Notes: a model not told the origin generated them from the sequence alone. A stretch of DNA of 64,000 nucleotides from DATIYF01 sp035517775 (GCA_035517775.1 DATIYF010000103.1:13739-77738), one strand, 5' to 3'. Shown: positions 44,602-52,988, counted from the stretch's first letter. Program-made: numbers and translations.

Positions 44602-44683
44602 GTCCTTCGTGGTGATCAGGGTTTCCGCTCTCCTTCGTGGCCCTTCGCGTCCTTCGTGGTGATCGGGTTTTGGGTGGTGATCA
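44602..44683. repeat. Short direct repeats in the lolA-gspF gap
   Basis: GTCCTTCGTGGTGATC is found at 44602-44617 and again at 44649-44664, with a partial copy GGTGGTGATCAG at 44672-44683. Related phrases appear in several other gaps (3390, 14960, 20367). No gene is seen in 44455-44687. Confidence 0.7.
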
Positions 44684-44687
44684 GCTT

Positions 44688-45353
44688 TCATTGGCCAGCC
44701 TCCCCCGAGATCACCTCGACCCCCGGCGGGGGCGTGAAGTGAAACCGCTGTTCAGAGACTTCCAGGTTCTCCTTCATCTGGCTGAAGCGAAACTCGGTCT
44801 CCGACCCGTCCACTTCCTCTACTATGATGCGCGAAATCAGGCTCTCCGGCGTAGTCTCCAGAATGACCTGATTCACCCTCCCTGCCAACGCCTTCGGCAC
44901 ACCCCGAAGGACTACGTCGCCAGGGTCCAGTGGGGTTAGATCCGGCGCCAACGAAAGCCCGGTCAATTCTTTCTCCAGCTTCGTCTTACCGAGAAGGAAG
45001 GCCAGCGGCGACTGCAAATCGGCCAGGTCGCGCAGCGGGGTTTTGCGCACCTGCCTATCGGCCGGCACGTAAAACCAGGCATTCTTGCCATCGCTCACAT
45101 ATAACTTGTCGGCCGGCACCCGGTATTGCCAGCACATCTTTCCCGGCTTCTTCAGCCACAGCGTTCCCGACTCAGTTCGCTCCGTGCCCAATCCGCGATA
45201 GATCTCTGTGAACTCCGCCTGCATGGTCCGCATGTGGTTGTAGCGGGCATCCACCGCCTGCGCCAGCGCCTGAACGTCAGGCGCGGCGGCAACCGTGGGC
45301 GCCGCTGAGGCAAGCATTACCCCAAGAGCGACTGCGATGGCGGGAGTTCGCAT
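44688..45353 (-). CDS. lolA: Outer-membrane lipoprotein carrier protein LolA
   Basis: A 221-residue periplasmic protein with a signal peptide ending AAAPD. It matches LolA: DARYNHMRTMQAEFTEIYRG near the start, TLWLKKPGKMCWQYR, DGKNAWFYVPADRQV, and LSRIIVEEVDG-type strands. It ferries lipoproteins from LolCDE to the outer membrane. The adjacent secretion genes and several lipobox proteins give it probable clients. The FtsX-type permeases at 10-12 kb are not its LolCE partner, as they sit with iron genes. Confidence 0.87.
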   Translation of the reverse strand: MRTPAIAVALGVMLASAAPTVAAAPDVQALAQAVDARYNHMRTMQAEFTEIYRGLGTERTESGTLWLKKPGKMCWQYRVPADKLYVSDGKNAWFYVPADRQVRKTPLRDLADLQSPLAFLLGKTKLEKELTGLSLAPDLTPLDPGDVVLRGVPKALAGRVNQVILETTPESLISRIIVEEVDGSETEFRFSQMKENLEVSEQRFHFTPPPGVEVISGEAGQ

Positions 45354-45549
45354 ACGTAGCTGGAGAGGAGTGTCCCTTCGCGCGGGAAATTGCGGGGAAG
45401 TACCCAGAACCGCGTTGACTCTATTGTAAACCCTGCCGCCCGAAGCGCAACCCGCTCCTTCCTGTAGCTTCGTGCCCCTGGTGGTAGAAGGGCGTACCTC
45501 TGCGAAATCTCAGGGAGTCAGCGGTAACAAGCTTTGGGCGTCCGGCCGC

Positions 45550-47217
45550 CTAATGTAGCAGCCCGAACACCCCCACGCCGTTGGTCGTTCCCACATAGAC
45601 TTTGCCATTGACGATCATCGGCGTGATGAACTTATTGCCGGTGCCAAACTGATCGCGCCCGCCCGCGGCCTGGCTGCTGTTGTATAGCTCATTCGCCAGG
45701 TTGGTCGCATCGTAGGCGTGAAGCACTGCCGGATTATTGTTCTCCGCCGCCCACAGAATTCCATTGCCCGTTCCATTCGCCGAGACGCTCGGGGTCGCCC
45801 CGGGATAGGGAAAAGAATTCGCCGTCTGCGACGACGGGCTGCTCGAAAGCTGCGCGTTGCTGATGGAAAACGCCCGAATATGATTTCCCACCGCCCCGTA
45901 GTAAATCGTTTGGTTGAAGTACGCCGGCATGGACCAGACGCCCCCCGCCAGCGCCCCCGGCAGCTCCTGATGAATATTGTTCCCGCTGGAGCTGAACTTG
46001 CCCAGGTTGTCGCGGTCCACCAGGTAGATATTCGAGTCTTTTCCCGCGCCTACCGCCAGATGCCAGGTCTTGCTGCTGTTATCGCTCACGTCGGGCAACA
46101 GCAGCGCCCCGCCCGAGCCCAGGTCCTGGTCGGTGCCGTTTTCCTGCGCCTGATTCGACATCTCGAAATAATCCGCCACGGCAAGCTGCTTATTGGTGGT
46201 CGAAATCTTCAGGAAGGCGTTGCCATAATCGCCCTGATTGGGGAAGCCATTGGTGTTCATGGTCGTGTCGAAGGTTCCGTTGGCGTCAAGAAAATAAATG
46301 TTGCCGCTGGAGTCGGCCGCCAGCCCGGCCCCGCTCATCCAGATGGCGCCTTCGTTTCCGTTGGGCGTGAGGTCGAGCACGCTGGTCTGGGCCAGAGTGT
46401 TCTGGTCGTAGCCCATGAGCCAGCCGGTGTATGGACGGATGTCGCAATGCGAGGTCCATCCCAGGTAAACCACGCCATTCAGCAGCAGCAGCCCGGCGCG
46501 CTCTTCGTATTGGCCGGGTGCAAAGACCACGTTCCCGGCTGAACTGCCATCCCCGCTGCCAGGAAACGTGGCTTGCACTTCTTTCGGGCCCCCGAACTCC
46601 TCCGCCAGCGTGGTCGCATCCAGCGCGTGCAGCCGTTGATGGTAGCCGCCAGATCCGTCTTTCGACATGGCCACGACATAGATGGTCCCGTGGCTTCCGG
46701 CCTTTCGGTCAATCACCGGCGTCGCCGTGATGCCGATCTCCGGCGTCACCTGCGAGCAGCCACGATTGTCGCTGGTGGTCTCGCCCGCCCCCAGAAGGGA
46801 AACCTGCTCCAGCTGCGTGCCCGTATCGGCGTCGAAGGCATAAACGCTATCGTGCTCGGTCACCACGTAAAGCACATTGTGGCTCTGTCCGCTGACGGTC
46901 AGGTTAGAGAGATACAGCGGCTCGGCATCCACCTTGCCATCCACCGGGATCGTGAACAGCTTGCCGAAGTTCGTGGAATTTACGTTGCCCGTGGTGAGCG
47001 TGGTTTCGCTCAGGTTCTGGCCGGTGCGGCCGTTGTCATTATGGTAAGTAGTCACGTCCACGCTCGAAGCCGGGGGCGGCGGTGGGTTAGGCGGCGGAGT
47101 GCTGGAACTGGAGGAGGAATTGCTGCCGCAGCGAGCCAGCGTAAGCGCCAGCAGCACTCCCAGAACGGCAAAGGCCGAAATAAGAATCGGCCCGCTCTTT
47201 TCCAGCCGCTTCCGCAT
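45550..47217 (-). CDS. Secreted lipoprotein with PQQ-like beta-propeller repeats
   Basis: With the ATG at 47217, which has GGAG 6 nt upstream, 555 residues. A signal peptide runs to LTLARC, a lipobox-like end, followed by a Ser run and Pro-rich linker. The mature part repeats motifs of the form VLYVVTEHDSVYAFDADTGTQLE and KVYVGTTNGVGVFGLL, which are PQQ/quinoprotein-type beta-propeller blades. No PQQ-binding Asp/Cys pair can be confirmed, and many such proteins lack the cofactor. It is probably extracytoplasmic; the function is unknown. Confidence 0.72.
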   Translation of the reverse strand: MRKRLEKSGPILISAFAVLGVLLALTLARCGSNSSSSSSTPPPNPPPPPASSVDVTTYHNDNGRTGQNLSETTLTTGNVNSTNFGKLFTIPVDGKVDAEPLYLSNLTVSGQSHNVLYVVTEHDSVYAFDADTGTQLEQVSLLGAGETTSDNRGCSQVTPEIGITATPVIDRKAGSHGTIYVVAMSKDGSGGYHQRLHALDATTLAEEFGGPKEVQATFPGSGDGSSAGNVVFAPGQYEERAGLLLLNGVVYLGWTSHCDIRPYTGWLMGYDQNTLAQTSVLDLTPNGNEGAIWMSGAGLAADSSGNIYFLDANGTFDTTMNTNGFPNQGDYGNAFLKISTTNKQLAVADYFEMSNQAQENGTDQDLGSGGALLLPDVSDNSSKTWHLAVGAGKDSNIYLVDRDNLGKFSSSGNNIHQELPGALAGGVWSMPAYFNQTIYYGAVGNHIRAFSISNAQLSSSPSSQTANSFPYPGATPSVSANGTGNGILWAAENNNPAVLHAYDATNLANELYNSSQAAGGRDQFGTGNKFITPMIVNGKVYVGTTNGVGVFGLLH

Positions 47218-47322
47218 GAGGAACTCCATCCCCTGGCACGCGGCGGCCAGTCGGCTGCGCCAGAGGTAACTGCCCAACTGTGCTGATTCTAGGTTCGGCA
47301 GGGCCAGAGTTCAACCTGCTGG

Positions 47323-48333
47323 CTATTTCTCGCTGGCAAGCTCCACCGGCTCGGCCTCCGGCATGGAGCGCAGCCGGCTGAGCGCGGCAATGGGCCGGGC
47401 AAACGGCACCGGTTCGTCTTTGCTGTAGGCCCGCAGCAAATGATAGGTAATCAGCAGTTGGGTGAGCGCCAGGGGATCGCTGTGCCGCACGTCGCTGCCA
47501 TCGTTGTAGTCGCCGAACTGGTCGGCGGGCAGGGGCCGCAGATCGGGCAGGTGCTTCCAGATCGTATCTTCCAGTTCGGCCGCATGTTCGCGGCTCACGG
47601 TCCCGTCAATCTCTAAAAAATCGGCCGGACGGCCGTGGTCGCGGCCCAGCGAGAGCCGCACCCCGCACTCGCGGTGATCGCGGTCCACCAGATAGCTGAG
47701 ATCGGGATGCGGAATCGTGGGCCGCAGCACCAGCCGCACATTCAGGTGGCTGTCGCCCTGCTCGGAGTCCAGCGCGCCGCTGGGCGAAAAGCGCACCACC
47801 ACATCCGCAAACTCGCGCTGCGGGCGAATGAATTCCTGCGAGTCGCACTCCCGCCGCTCCAGTTCGGCAATCACCTGCTCCGCCGTGTAGCCGCGCTTGG
47901 CGGTGTCGCGCTTCACCTTCCACTGGTGCCGCAGATCCTCCGGCGGATCGAGAAACACCTTGACGTCATAGAACTGGCGCATGGCCGGGGTGTGAAAACC
48001 CAGCAGCCCTTCCACGATCACGAACTCACGGGGCGTGACGTATTCCGGCCGCACCAGCGAGCCGGTGCGGTGGTCATAAACCGGCTTGAGCATCGCCTGC
48101 CCATAATGCGCGCGCTCCAGGTGCAGCTCGAGAATATCCAGAAAGTTGCACTCCGGGTGTAGCGGGGTGATGTTCAGCCGCGCCCGCTCCACCCGGTCAT
48201 ACTTGTGATAGTCGTCCGAGCACACATGCGTCACCCGCTCCACGCCCAGCAGCCGGGTCAGCCCGCGGGTGATCGTCGTCTTGCCGGCGGCGCTATCTCC
48301 CACAATGCCCAGCACAATGGGTCTGCGCTTCAT
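47323..48333 (-). CDS. prk: Phosphoribulokinase (class II-like)
   Basis: Phosphorylates ribulose 5-phosphate to ribulose 1,5-bisphosphate in the Calvin cycle. The 336-residue chain starts PIVLGIVGDSAAGKTTITRG with the P-loop, then SDDYHKYDRVERARLNITPLHP and GQAMLKPVYDHRTG, the pattern of plant/cyanobacterial (class II) enzymes rather than the 290-residue proteobacterial class I. The Cys of the P-loop used in thioredoxin control of plant PRK is Ala here, so that disulfide cannot form. The start overlaps the cbbX stop as ATGA with AGGAGG 8 nt upstream. It is last in the operon. Confidence 0.92.
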   Translation of the reverse strand: MKRRPIVLGIVGDSAAGKTTITRGLTRLLGVERVTHVCSDDYHKYDRVERARLNITPLHPECNFLDILELHLERAHYGQAMLKPVYDHRTGSLVRPEYVTPREFVIVEGLLGFHTPAMRQFYDVKVFLDPPEDLRHQWKVKRDTAKRGYTAEQVIAELERRECDSQEFIRPQREFADVVVRFSPSGALDSEQGDSHLNVRLVLRPTIPHPDLSYLVDRDHRECGVRLSLGRDHGRPADFLEIDGTVSREHAAELEDTIWKHLPDLRPLPADQFGDYNDGSDVRHSDPLALTQLLITYHLLRAYSKDEPVPFARPIAALSRLRSMPEAEPVELASEK

Positions 48334-49313
48334 TGGGGCGCCTCCTGAGGACGGCTCTCCCGCGGCCGCTCCTCCTCCGCCTCACCCTCCAGGCCGCCGC
48401 GAAAAACCCGGCTCTGGCGGATATCCCCGGCCGTAATGCGCAGCAACTGCTCTTGCCCAATGCAGCCGCCCTGCTCCACCAGGCGGCTGGCCTGCCGCAG
48501 CTTGATGCGGTCAATGGCGTTGCGCACGCTGCGCGCATTAGCAAATTGCGGCTGCTTCATACGCAGCCCGAGATACTCCACGAACGCCCGCCGCGCCTCG
48601 GCATCAAAGCTGTAATTCTGCTGTTGCAGCATCAGCTCGGCAATCGCCGCCAGCTCTTCCGCGCTGTAATCGGGAAAGCTGATGTGGTGGGCCACGCGCG
48701 ACCGGAAGCCGGGGTTGTACTGAAAGAATCTATCCATCCGGTCCTTGTACCCAGCCAGGATCACGACCAGATCTTCGCGCTGATTTTCCATGGCCATGAG
48801 CAGCATCTCGATGGCCTCCTGGCCGTAATCGCGCTCATTCTCCGGCCGGTAGAGATAGTAGGCCTCATCAATGAACAACACACCGCCCAGCGCCTTTTTC
48901 AGAATTTCTTTTGTCTTGGGCGCGGTGTGGCCCACATATTGGCCCACCAGGTCGTCGCGCGTGGCCACCACCAGATGTCCGCGCCGCAAGTAACCCAGAT
49001 GGTGAAGAATTTGCGCCATGCGCATGGCCACCGTGGTCTTGCCCGTGCCCGGGTGCCCGGTAAACGACATGTGCAGAGTCGGCCGCTCCGTCGCCAGCCC
49101 CGCCTTCTCCCGCAGCCGCGTCACCAGCAGCAGGGAGGCCATCTGCCGCAGATAAGCCTTCACCGGCCTCAGTCCGATCAATTCGCGGTCGAGTTCGTTG
49201 AGAATCCCCTCGAGATTGGAATCGCGGTGCGCGGCGCCGATATCCACCAGGGCCATTCCGCCCTCGGCAACCGGAGCCGCCTCGGCCATCGGATTGTTTT
49301 CCAGCTTCTGCAT
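48330..49313 (-). CDS. cbbX: Red-type RuBisCO activase CbbX
   Basis: An AAA+ ATPase that pulls on the C-terminus of red-type RbcL to release inhibitory sugar phosphates. The 327-residue chain has GHPGTGKTTVAMRMA (Walker A, about 90), GGVLFIDEAYYLYRP (Walker B, about 143), and GFRSRVAHHISFPDY (sensor/arginine-finger region). The C-terminal 30 residues are a charged Glu/Arg-rich tail that is longer than usual. It begins 14 nt after the rbcS stop and overlaps prk. Its presence confirms a red-type form I enzyme. Confidence 0.95.
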   Translation of the reverse strand: MQKLENNPMAEAAPVAEGGMALVDIGAAHRDSNLEGILNELDRELIGLRPVKAYLRQMASLLLVTRLREKAGLATERPTLHMSFTGHPGTGKTTVAMRMAQILHHLGYLRRGHLVVATRDDLVGQYVGHTAPKTKEILKKALGGVLFIDEAYYLYRPENERDYGQEAIEMLLMAMENQREDLVVILAGYKDRMDRFFQYNPGFRSRVAHHISFPDYSAEELAAIAELMLQQQNYSFDAEARRAFVEYLGLRMKQPQFANARSVRNAIDRIKLRQASRLVEQGGCIGQEQLLRITAGDIRQSRVFRGGLEGEAEEERPRESRPQEAPQ

Positions 49314-49327
49314 GAAATGCCGCCGGT

Positions 49328-49729
49328 CTATTGCCCCGCCCCCGCCGCCGGGCGAATCGTGTAGTGAATGCGCCGGTCCTGGCCTTCGCCGCGCTCCAGA
49401 TAAAATTCCGGCTCCGGCTGCGGCCGCTGCACGATAAAGCTCAGCATGGTGCTCTGCCGGCCCTTGGTGCGGTCATAGCCGTTCAGCTTGATGTAGTGCT
49501 TGGGGAAGGCCCGCCGGCATTCGCTGACCTGGTCGAGCACATCCTCCAGATCGTGAACTTCAAACATGGGCAGGCCCCACATGTCCCAGTAAGAATTGCG
49601 GGGATGGGCGTCGCCGGTGTGCTCCAGCGAAACGGCCCAGCCATTCTCCAGGCAGTACCGCACCTGCGCCTTGACCTGCTCCTCGGTGAAGTCAGGCAGA
49701 TAAGAAAAAGTGCCTTGCGTGATTCTCAT
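49328..49729 (-). CDS. cbbS: RuBisCO small subunit, red type
   Basis: A 133-residue small subunit capping the L8S8 complex. The start RITQGTFSYLPDFTEEQVKAQVRYCLENGWA is diagnostic, followed by RNSYWDMWGLPMFEV and the YIKLNGYD block. The C-terminal extension (about 105-133, with PEPEFYLERGEGQDRRIHY) is the beta-hairpin tail of red-type (IC/ID) subunits that lines the central channel. GGAG lies just upstream of the ATG. It follows rbcL by 32 nt. Confidence 0.95.
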   Translation of the reverse strand: MRITQGTFSYLPDFTEEQVKAQVRYCLENGWAVSLEHTGDAHPRNSYWDMWGLPMFEVHDLEDVLDQVSECRRAFPKHYIKLNGYDRTKGRQSTMLSFIVQRPQPEPEFYLERGEGQDRRIHYTIRPAAGAGQ

Positions 49730-49761
49730 GATGGCTCCGTTCCTCGAGCTGCGCCGGAAAC

Positions 49762-51210
49762 TCAGACCGTAACTGTCGCCACCGCATCCGGCACGTCGGT
49801 GGATTCGAACTCATAGGTCACGTCTTTCCAGACCTCGAGCGCCTTACGCAGCTCCGGCGACCAGCGGGCGGCTTTGTCGAGAATCTCCGTCCCTTCGTTC
49901 AGGAAGTCGCGGCCTTCATTACGCGCCTGGATGATGGCCTCCACCGCCACGCGGTTCGCCGTGGCCCCTTGGGCAATGCCATCGGGATGGCCGATGGTGC
50001 CGCCGCCGAACTGCAGCACCACGTCTTCGCCCAGAAGGTGCAGCAGTTGGTGCATCTGGCCGGCGTGAATTCCTCCTGAGGCTACCGGCATGGTGGCCGG
50101 CAGCGAGGCCCAGTCCTGCTCGAAGTACAAGCCCAGAGACGGATCAGCCTCCAGGGTGTTGGATCGCAAGGTAGCGTAGTAGCCGCGAATGGCGTTAGGG
50201 TCGCCTTCCAATTTGCCCACCACCGTGCCGGCATGAATATGGTCCACTCCGGCCAGCCGCATCCATTTGGCGATCACCCGGAAATTCACCCCATGCGTTT
50301 TTTGCCGGGTATAGGTGCCGTGCCCGGCGCGATGCAGATGCAGAATCACTCCATTGCGCCGCGCCCACTTCGACATGGATTGAATCGCGGTGTAGCCGAT
50401 GGTCAGGTCCATCATCACGATCACGCTGCCCAGTTCTTTGGCGAACTCGGCGCGCTCGTACATGTCTTCCATGGTGCCGGCGGTCACGTTCATGTAGTGG
50501 CCCTTGATCTCGCCGGTCGCAGCCATGGCCCGGTTCACCGCTTCCATGCAGAACAGAAAACGGTCGCGCCAGCGCATGAAGGGCTGGCTGTTGATGTTTT
50601 CGTCATCCTTGGTGAAGTCCAGGCCGCCGCGCAGCGCCTCATACACCACGCGGCCATAATTCTTCGCCGAGAGCCCCAGCTTGGGCTTTACGGTCGCCCC
50701 CAGCAGCGGCCGCCCGAACTTGTTCAGGTACTCGCGCTCCATCACGATGCCATGGGGAGGGCCCTGGAAAGTCTTCACGTAATGCGGCGGGATGCGCATA
50801 TCTTCCAGCCGCAGCGACTTCAGCGCCTTGAAACCGAACACATTGCCGATGATCGAAGAAGTCAGGTTGGCGATGGAGCCTTCCTCGAACAGGTCCAGAT
50901 CGTAGGCGATGTATGCGATATATTGCTCGCTGCCCGGGACCGGTTCCACGCGATAGCACTTGGCCTGGTAGTTCTCGTAAGGAGTCAGCCGGTCGGTCCA
51001 GACCACGGTCCAGGTCGCCGTGGAAGACTCGCCCGCTACCGCAGCCGCCGCTTCAATGGGCTCGACCCCCGGCTGCGGCACCAGGCGGAAGGCGCACAGA
51101 ATGTCGGTGGCCTTGGGCTCGTAGTCCGCGTCGTAATAACCCATCTCGGCATAGGGCGTAACTCCCGCCGCCCAGCGGCTCTTCTTGTGTGCGGTGTTGA
51201 CAATGGTCAT
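49762..51210 (-). CDS. cbbL: RuBisCO large subunit, form I red type
   Basis: Carboxylates ribulose 1,5-bisphosphate. The ATG at 51210 has AAGGAG 6 nt upstream, giving 482 residues; the longer frame is rejected. Catalytic residues are all in place: Lys175 and Lys177 (TVKPKLG), carbamylated Lys201 with Asp203 and Glu204 (KDDEN), His293 (HLHRAGH), loop 6 Lys333 (GTVVGKLEGD), and SGGIHAGQMHQL. The HRAGHGTYTRQK form, the red-type small subunit and CbbX place it in the red (IC/ID) branch. It leads an operon with cbbS, cbbX and prk, behind a sigma-54 promoter. Confidence 0.97.
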   Translation of the reverse strand: MTIVNTAHKKSRWAAGVTPYAEMGYYDADYEPKATDILCAFRLVPQPGVEPIEAAAAVAGESSTATWTVVWTDRLTPYENYQAKCYRVEPVPGSEQYIAYIAYDLDLFEEGSIANLTSSIIGNVFGFKALKSLRLEDMRIPPHYVKTFQGPPHGIVMEREYLNKFGRPLLGATVKPKLGLSAKNYGRVVYEALRGGLDFTKDDENINSQPFMRWRDRFLFCMEAVNRAMAATGEIKGHYMNVTAGTMEDMYERAEFAKELGSVIVMMDLTIGYTAIQSMSKWARRNGVILHLHRAGHGTYTRQKTHGVNFRVIAKWMRLAGVDHIHAGTVVGKLEGDPNAIRGYYATLRSNTLEADPSLGLYFEQDWASLPATMPVASGGIHAGQMHQLLHLLGEDVVLQFGGGTIGHPDGIAQGATANRVAVEAIIQARNEGRDFLNEGTEILDKAARWSPELRKALEVWKDVTYEFESTDVPDAVATVTV

Positions 51211-51323
51211 TCCTGGCTCCTTGGTGAAAGACGGCCGGTGGGAACCGCGCACGGAAGTGCGGCGGCTGTAGCTCATAAAACACAGCCGGGCTGGTTTGCC
51301 CGGCGCTCGCGTCCAGATTTTCC

Positions 51324-51353
51324 TGCGGGGACCCCGGTTCGAGGGTCCCCGCA
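51324..51353 (-). promoter_or_regulatory. Leader hairpin upstream of cbbL
   Basis: A perfect 11-bp inverted repeat, TGCGGGGACCC / GGGTCCCCGCA, with an 8-nt loop. It falls between the predicted transcription start (about 51379) and the cbbL ATG, so it would be within the mRNA leader. No T-tract follows on either strand. It could stabilise the mRNA or attenuate it. Confidence 0.65.
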
Positions 51354-51390
51354 GACTACATTCCCGGATTCACAGCTTGTTTTCTATAGT

Positions 51391-51406
51391 GGCAATTGCC
51401 CTGCCA
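51391..51406 (-). promoter_or_regulatory. Sigma-54 (-24/-12) promoter of the cbbL operon
   Basis: On the minus strand the sequence TGGCAGGGCAATTGCC reads TGGCAG-N5-TTGCC, matching the TGGCAC-N5-TTGCA consensus with the invariant GG and GC at the correct spacing. It points at cbbL, about 180 nt upstream of the ATG. A GAFTGA-type activator gene lies directly upstream. Confidence 0.78.
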
Positions 51407-51539
51407 AGTTCGGCGAATAGCGGCATCTCTCTCTGGAAATACCGGCCAAACCTCTGTGATTCCGTGAGTTAGAGGCCGCGCAGGGCGGATGGAATAGTGA
51501 ATGCCCTGGAAGCAAAATCCAAGGCGAATAGAGACATTA

Positions 51540-51593
51540 GTGTCACAAGTGTGGCACGGCTTAATCTAAAATACTGTCATTATTTTAAATGAC
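51540..51593. promoter_or_regulatory. Candidate activator-binding region upstream of the sigma-54 promoter
   Basis: A perfect inverted repeat GTCATT-N6-AATGAC (51576-51593) and two GTGNCAC half-sites (51540-51546, 51551-51557) lie 135-190 nt upstream of the -24 element. The surrounding stretch (about 51560-51640) is strikingly AT-rich for this genome. This is where enhancer-binding proteins usually bind. Confidence 0.45.
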
Positions 51594-51656
51594 TTACATC
51601 ATAAAATATAGACGAGACACAATTATCTCTATACATGTGACGTTCCAGACACATCG

Positions 51657-52988
51657 TCATCCCATGGTCGCTATCCTGTACTTCGCCAGCAGGCGATGAA
51701 ATGTCCGTCGCGGTATCTTGGCCAGTCTGGCCGCCTTGGTGACATTGCCGCCCGCCTCGTTCAGATACTTGCTTAGCGCCTGCCGCTCGAAGCGCGCAAT
51801 CGCCTGCGCCTTGCTCGGCATGAAGCCCAGTTGCGGCTCGAAGGCGACCACGTCCTGCACGTGCAGCGGCAGATTCTCTGCCTCGATCAGCTCCGAGGAG
51901 GCCAGCACCACCGCCCGCTCGATGATGTTTTCCAGCTCGCGCAGATTTCCCGGCCAGGCATAGTTGCGCAGCAGCGCCAGCGCCTGCGGAGAAACCGAAT
52001 CTACCCGCTTGTTGACCTTGGCCCGGGCCCGCTGCAGAAAATACTCCGCCAGAAAACCGATGTCCTCAATGCGCTCGCGCAGCGGCGGCAGCGTGATGGT
52101 GAAAGTGTTGATGCGATAGAACAGGTCTTCGCGAAAAGCCGCCTCGCGAATGGCACGCTCCAGATCGCGATTGGTCGCCGTGATGATTCTCACCGATACG
52201 GTTTTGGTGTGCAGGTCGCCGACCGCGCGAATCTCCCCGGTTTGCAGGGTTCGCAGCAGCTTGCCCTGGGTCTCGAGCGACATGTCGCCGATTTCATCCA
52301 GAAACATGGTCCCGCCGTGGGCCTTCTCGAACAGTCCCTTGCGGTCGGAGTAAGCGCCGGTAAAGGCGCCGCGCTTATAGCCGAACAGCTCGCTTTCGAG
52401 CAGCGTAGGCGGCAGGGCGGTGCAGTTCAAAGTCACCAGGGGCTGCTGGCTGAGGGTGCTGTGGCGATGAATGGCCCGCGCCACCAGTTCTTTGCCGGTT
52501 CCGCTTTCGCCGCGAATCAGCACCGTGGTCGGCGTAGGCGCGACCTTGGCAATCAGCTCGGAAATCTCCTTCATCTTCGGATTGCTGCCGATGATGAACT
52601 CGTTGCCCTCCCGCGCTTCCAGCTCGCGCAGGGCGAGCTGGTAGCGGTCTTCCAGCGCCTCGTGCTCGTCCTTGCCCGCGATGCACTGCGAGATAAAGCG
52701 CGCCGCGTTGCCGCCCACCACCTCCGTGCCTTGCGCCTTGAGCCCGTAAATGTCGCGCCCCACCTGCGAGTCGCCGGTCACATCAATAATGAGATCGGCG
52801 CTCTTGCTGGTAAGCAATTCGCGGTAGCTGGTGGTGGCGAGCAGCCCCAACTCCCGCGCCAGCACCATGCCGGGCGCGCCTTCGTCGCGGTCGGCTACGC
52901 CCACCACTTCGACGTTGGGGTCGCGGTGAAACAGCTCCAGCAAACTTCTGCCGCCGCGCCCCGCCCCGATGAGGATGACTCGCATCAT
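51657..52988 (-). CDS. Sigma-54-dependent activator with NAD(P)-type Rossmann sensor domain
   Basis: A 443-residue enhancer-binding protein. Residues 1-105 form a Rossmann-like domain starting VILIGAGRGGRSLLELF (GxGxxG at 8-13), with VVGVADRD at the end of strand two and LIIDVTGD later, as in NAD(P)-binding domains. A helix (about 108-130) links it to a complete AAA+ domain: Walker A GESGTGKE (160-167), sigma-54 loop GAFTGA (207-212), Walker B GGTMFLDE (225-232). A Fis-type HTH ends the protein (about 413-435). There is no receiver, PAS or GAF domain. It is directly upstream of and parallel to cbbL, so it probably activates the CBB operon in response to NAD(P)(H) or a related ligand. Target and ligand are inference. 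Confidence 0.9.
   Translation of the reverse strand: MMRVILIGAGRGGRSLLELFHRDPNVEVVGVADRDEGAPGMVLARELGLLATTSYRELLTSKSADLIIDVTGDSQVGRDIYGLKAQGTEVVGGNAARFISQCIAGKDEHEALEDRYQLALRELEAREGNEFIIGSNPKMKEISELIAKVAPTPTTVLIRGESGTGKELVARAIHRHSTLSQQPLVTLNCTALPPTLLESELFGYKRGAFTGAYSDRKGLFEKAHGGTMFLDEIGDMSLETQGKLLRTLQTGEIRAVGDLHTKTVSVRIITATNRDLERAIREAAFREDLFYRINTFTITLPPLRERIEDIGFLAEYFLQRARAKVNKRVDSVSPQALALLRNYAWPGNLRELENIIERAVVLASSELIEAENLPLHVQDVVAFEPQLGFMPSKAQAIARFERQALSKYLNEAGGNVTKAARLAKIPRRTFHRLLAKYRIATMG

Noticed and set aside
51324..51353. Terminator for the activator gene
   Set aside because: No T-tract follows on the minus strand, and it lies about 300 nt beyond the stop and past the sigma-54 promoter.
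51552..51567. A plus-strand TGGCACGG... stretch resembling a sigma-54 promoter
   Set aside because: The -12 half (TTGC) is missing at the correct spacing and it points away from cbbL toward the end of the activator gene.
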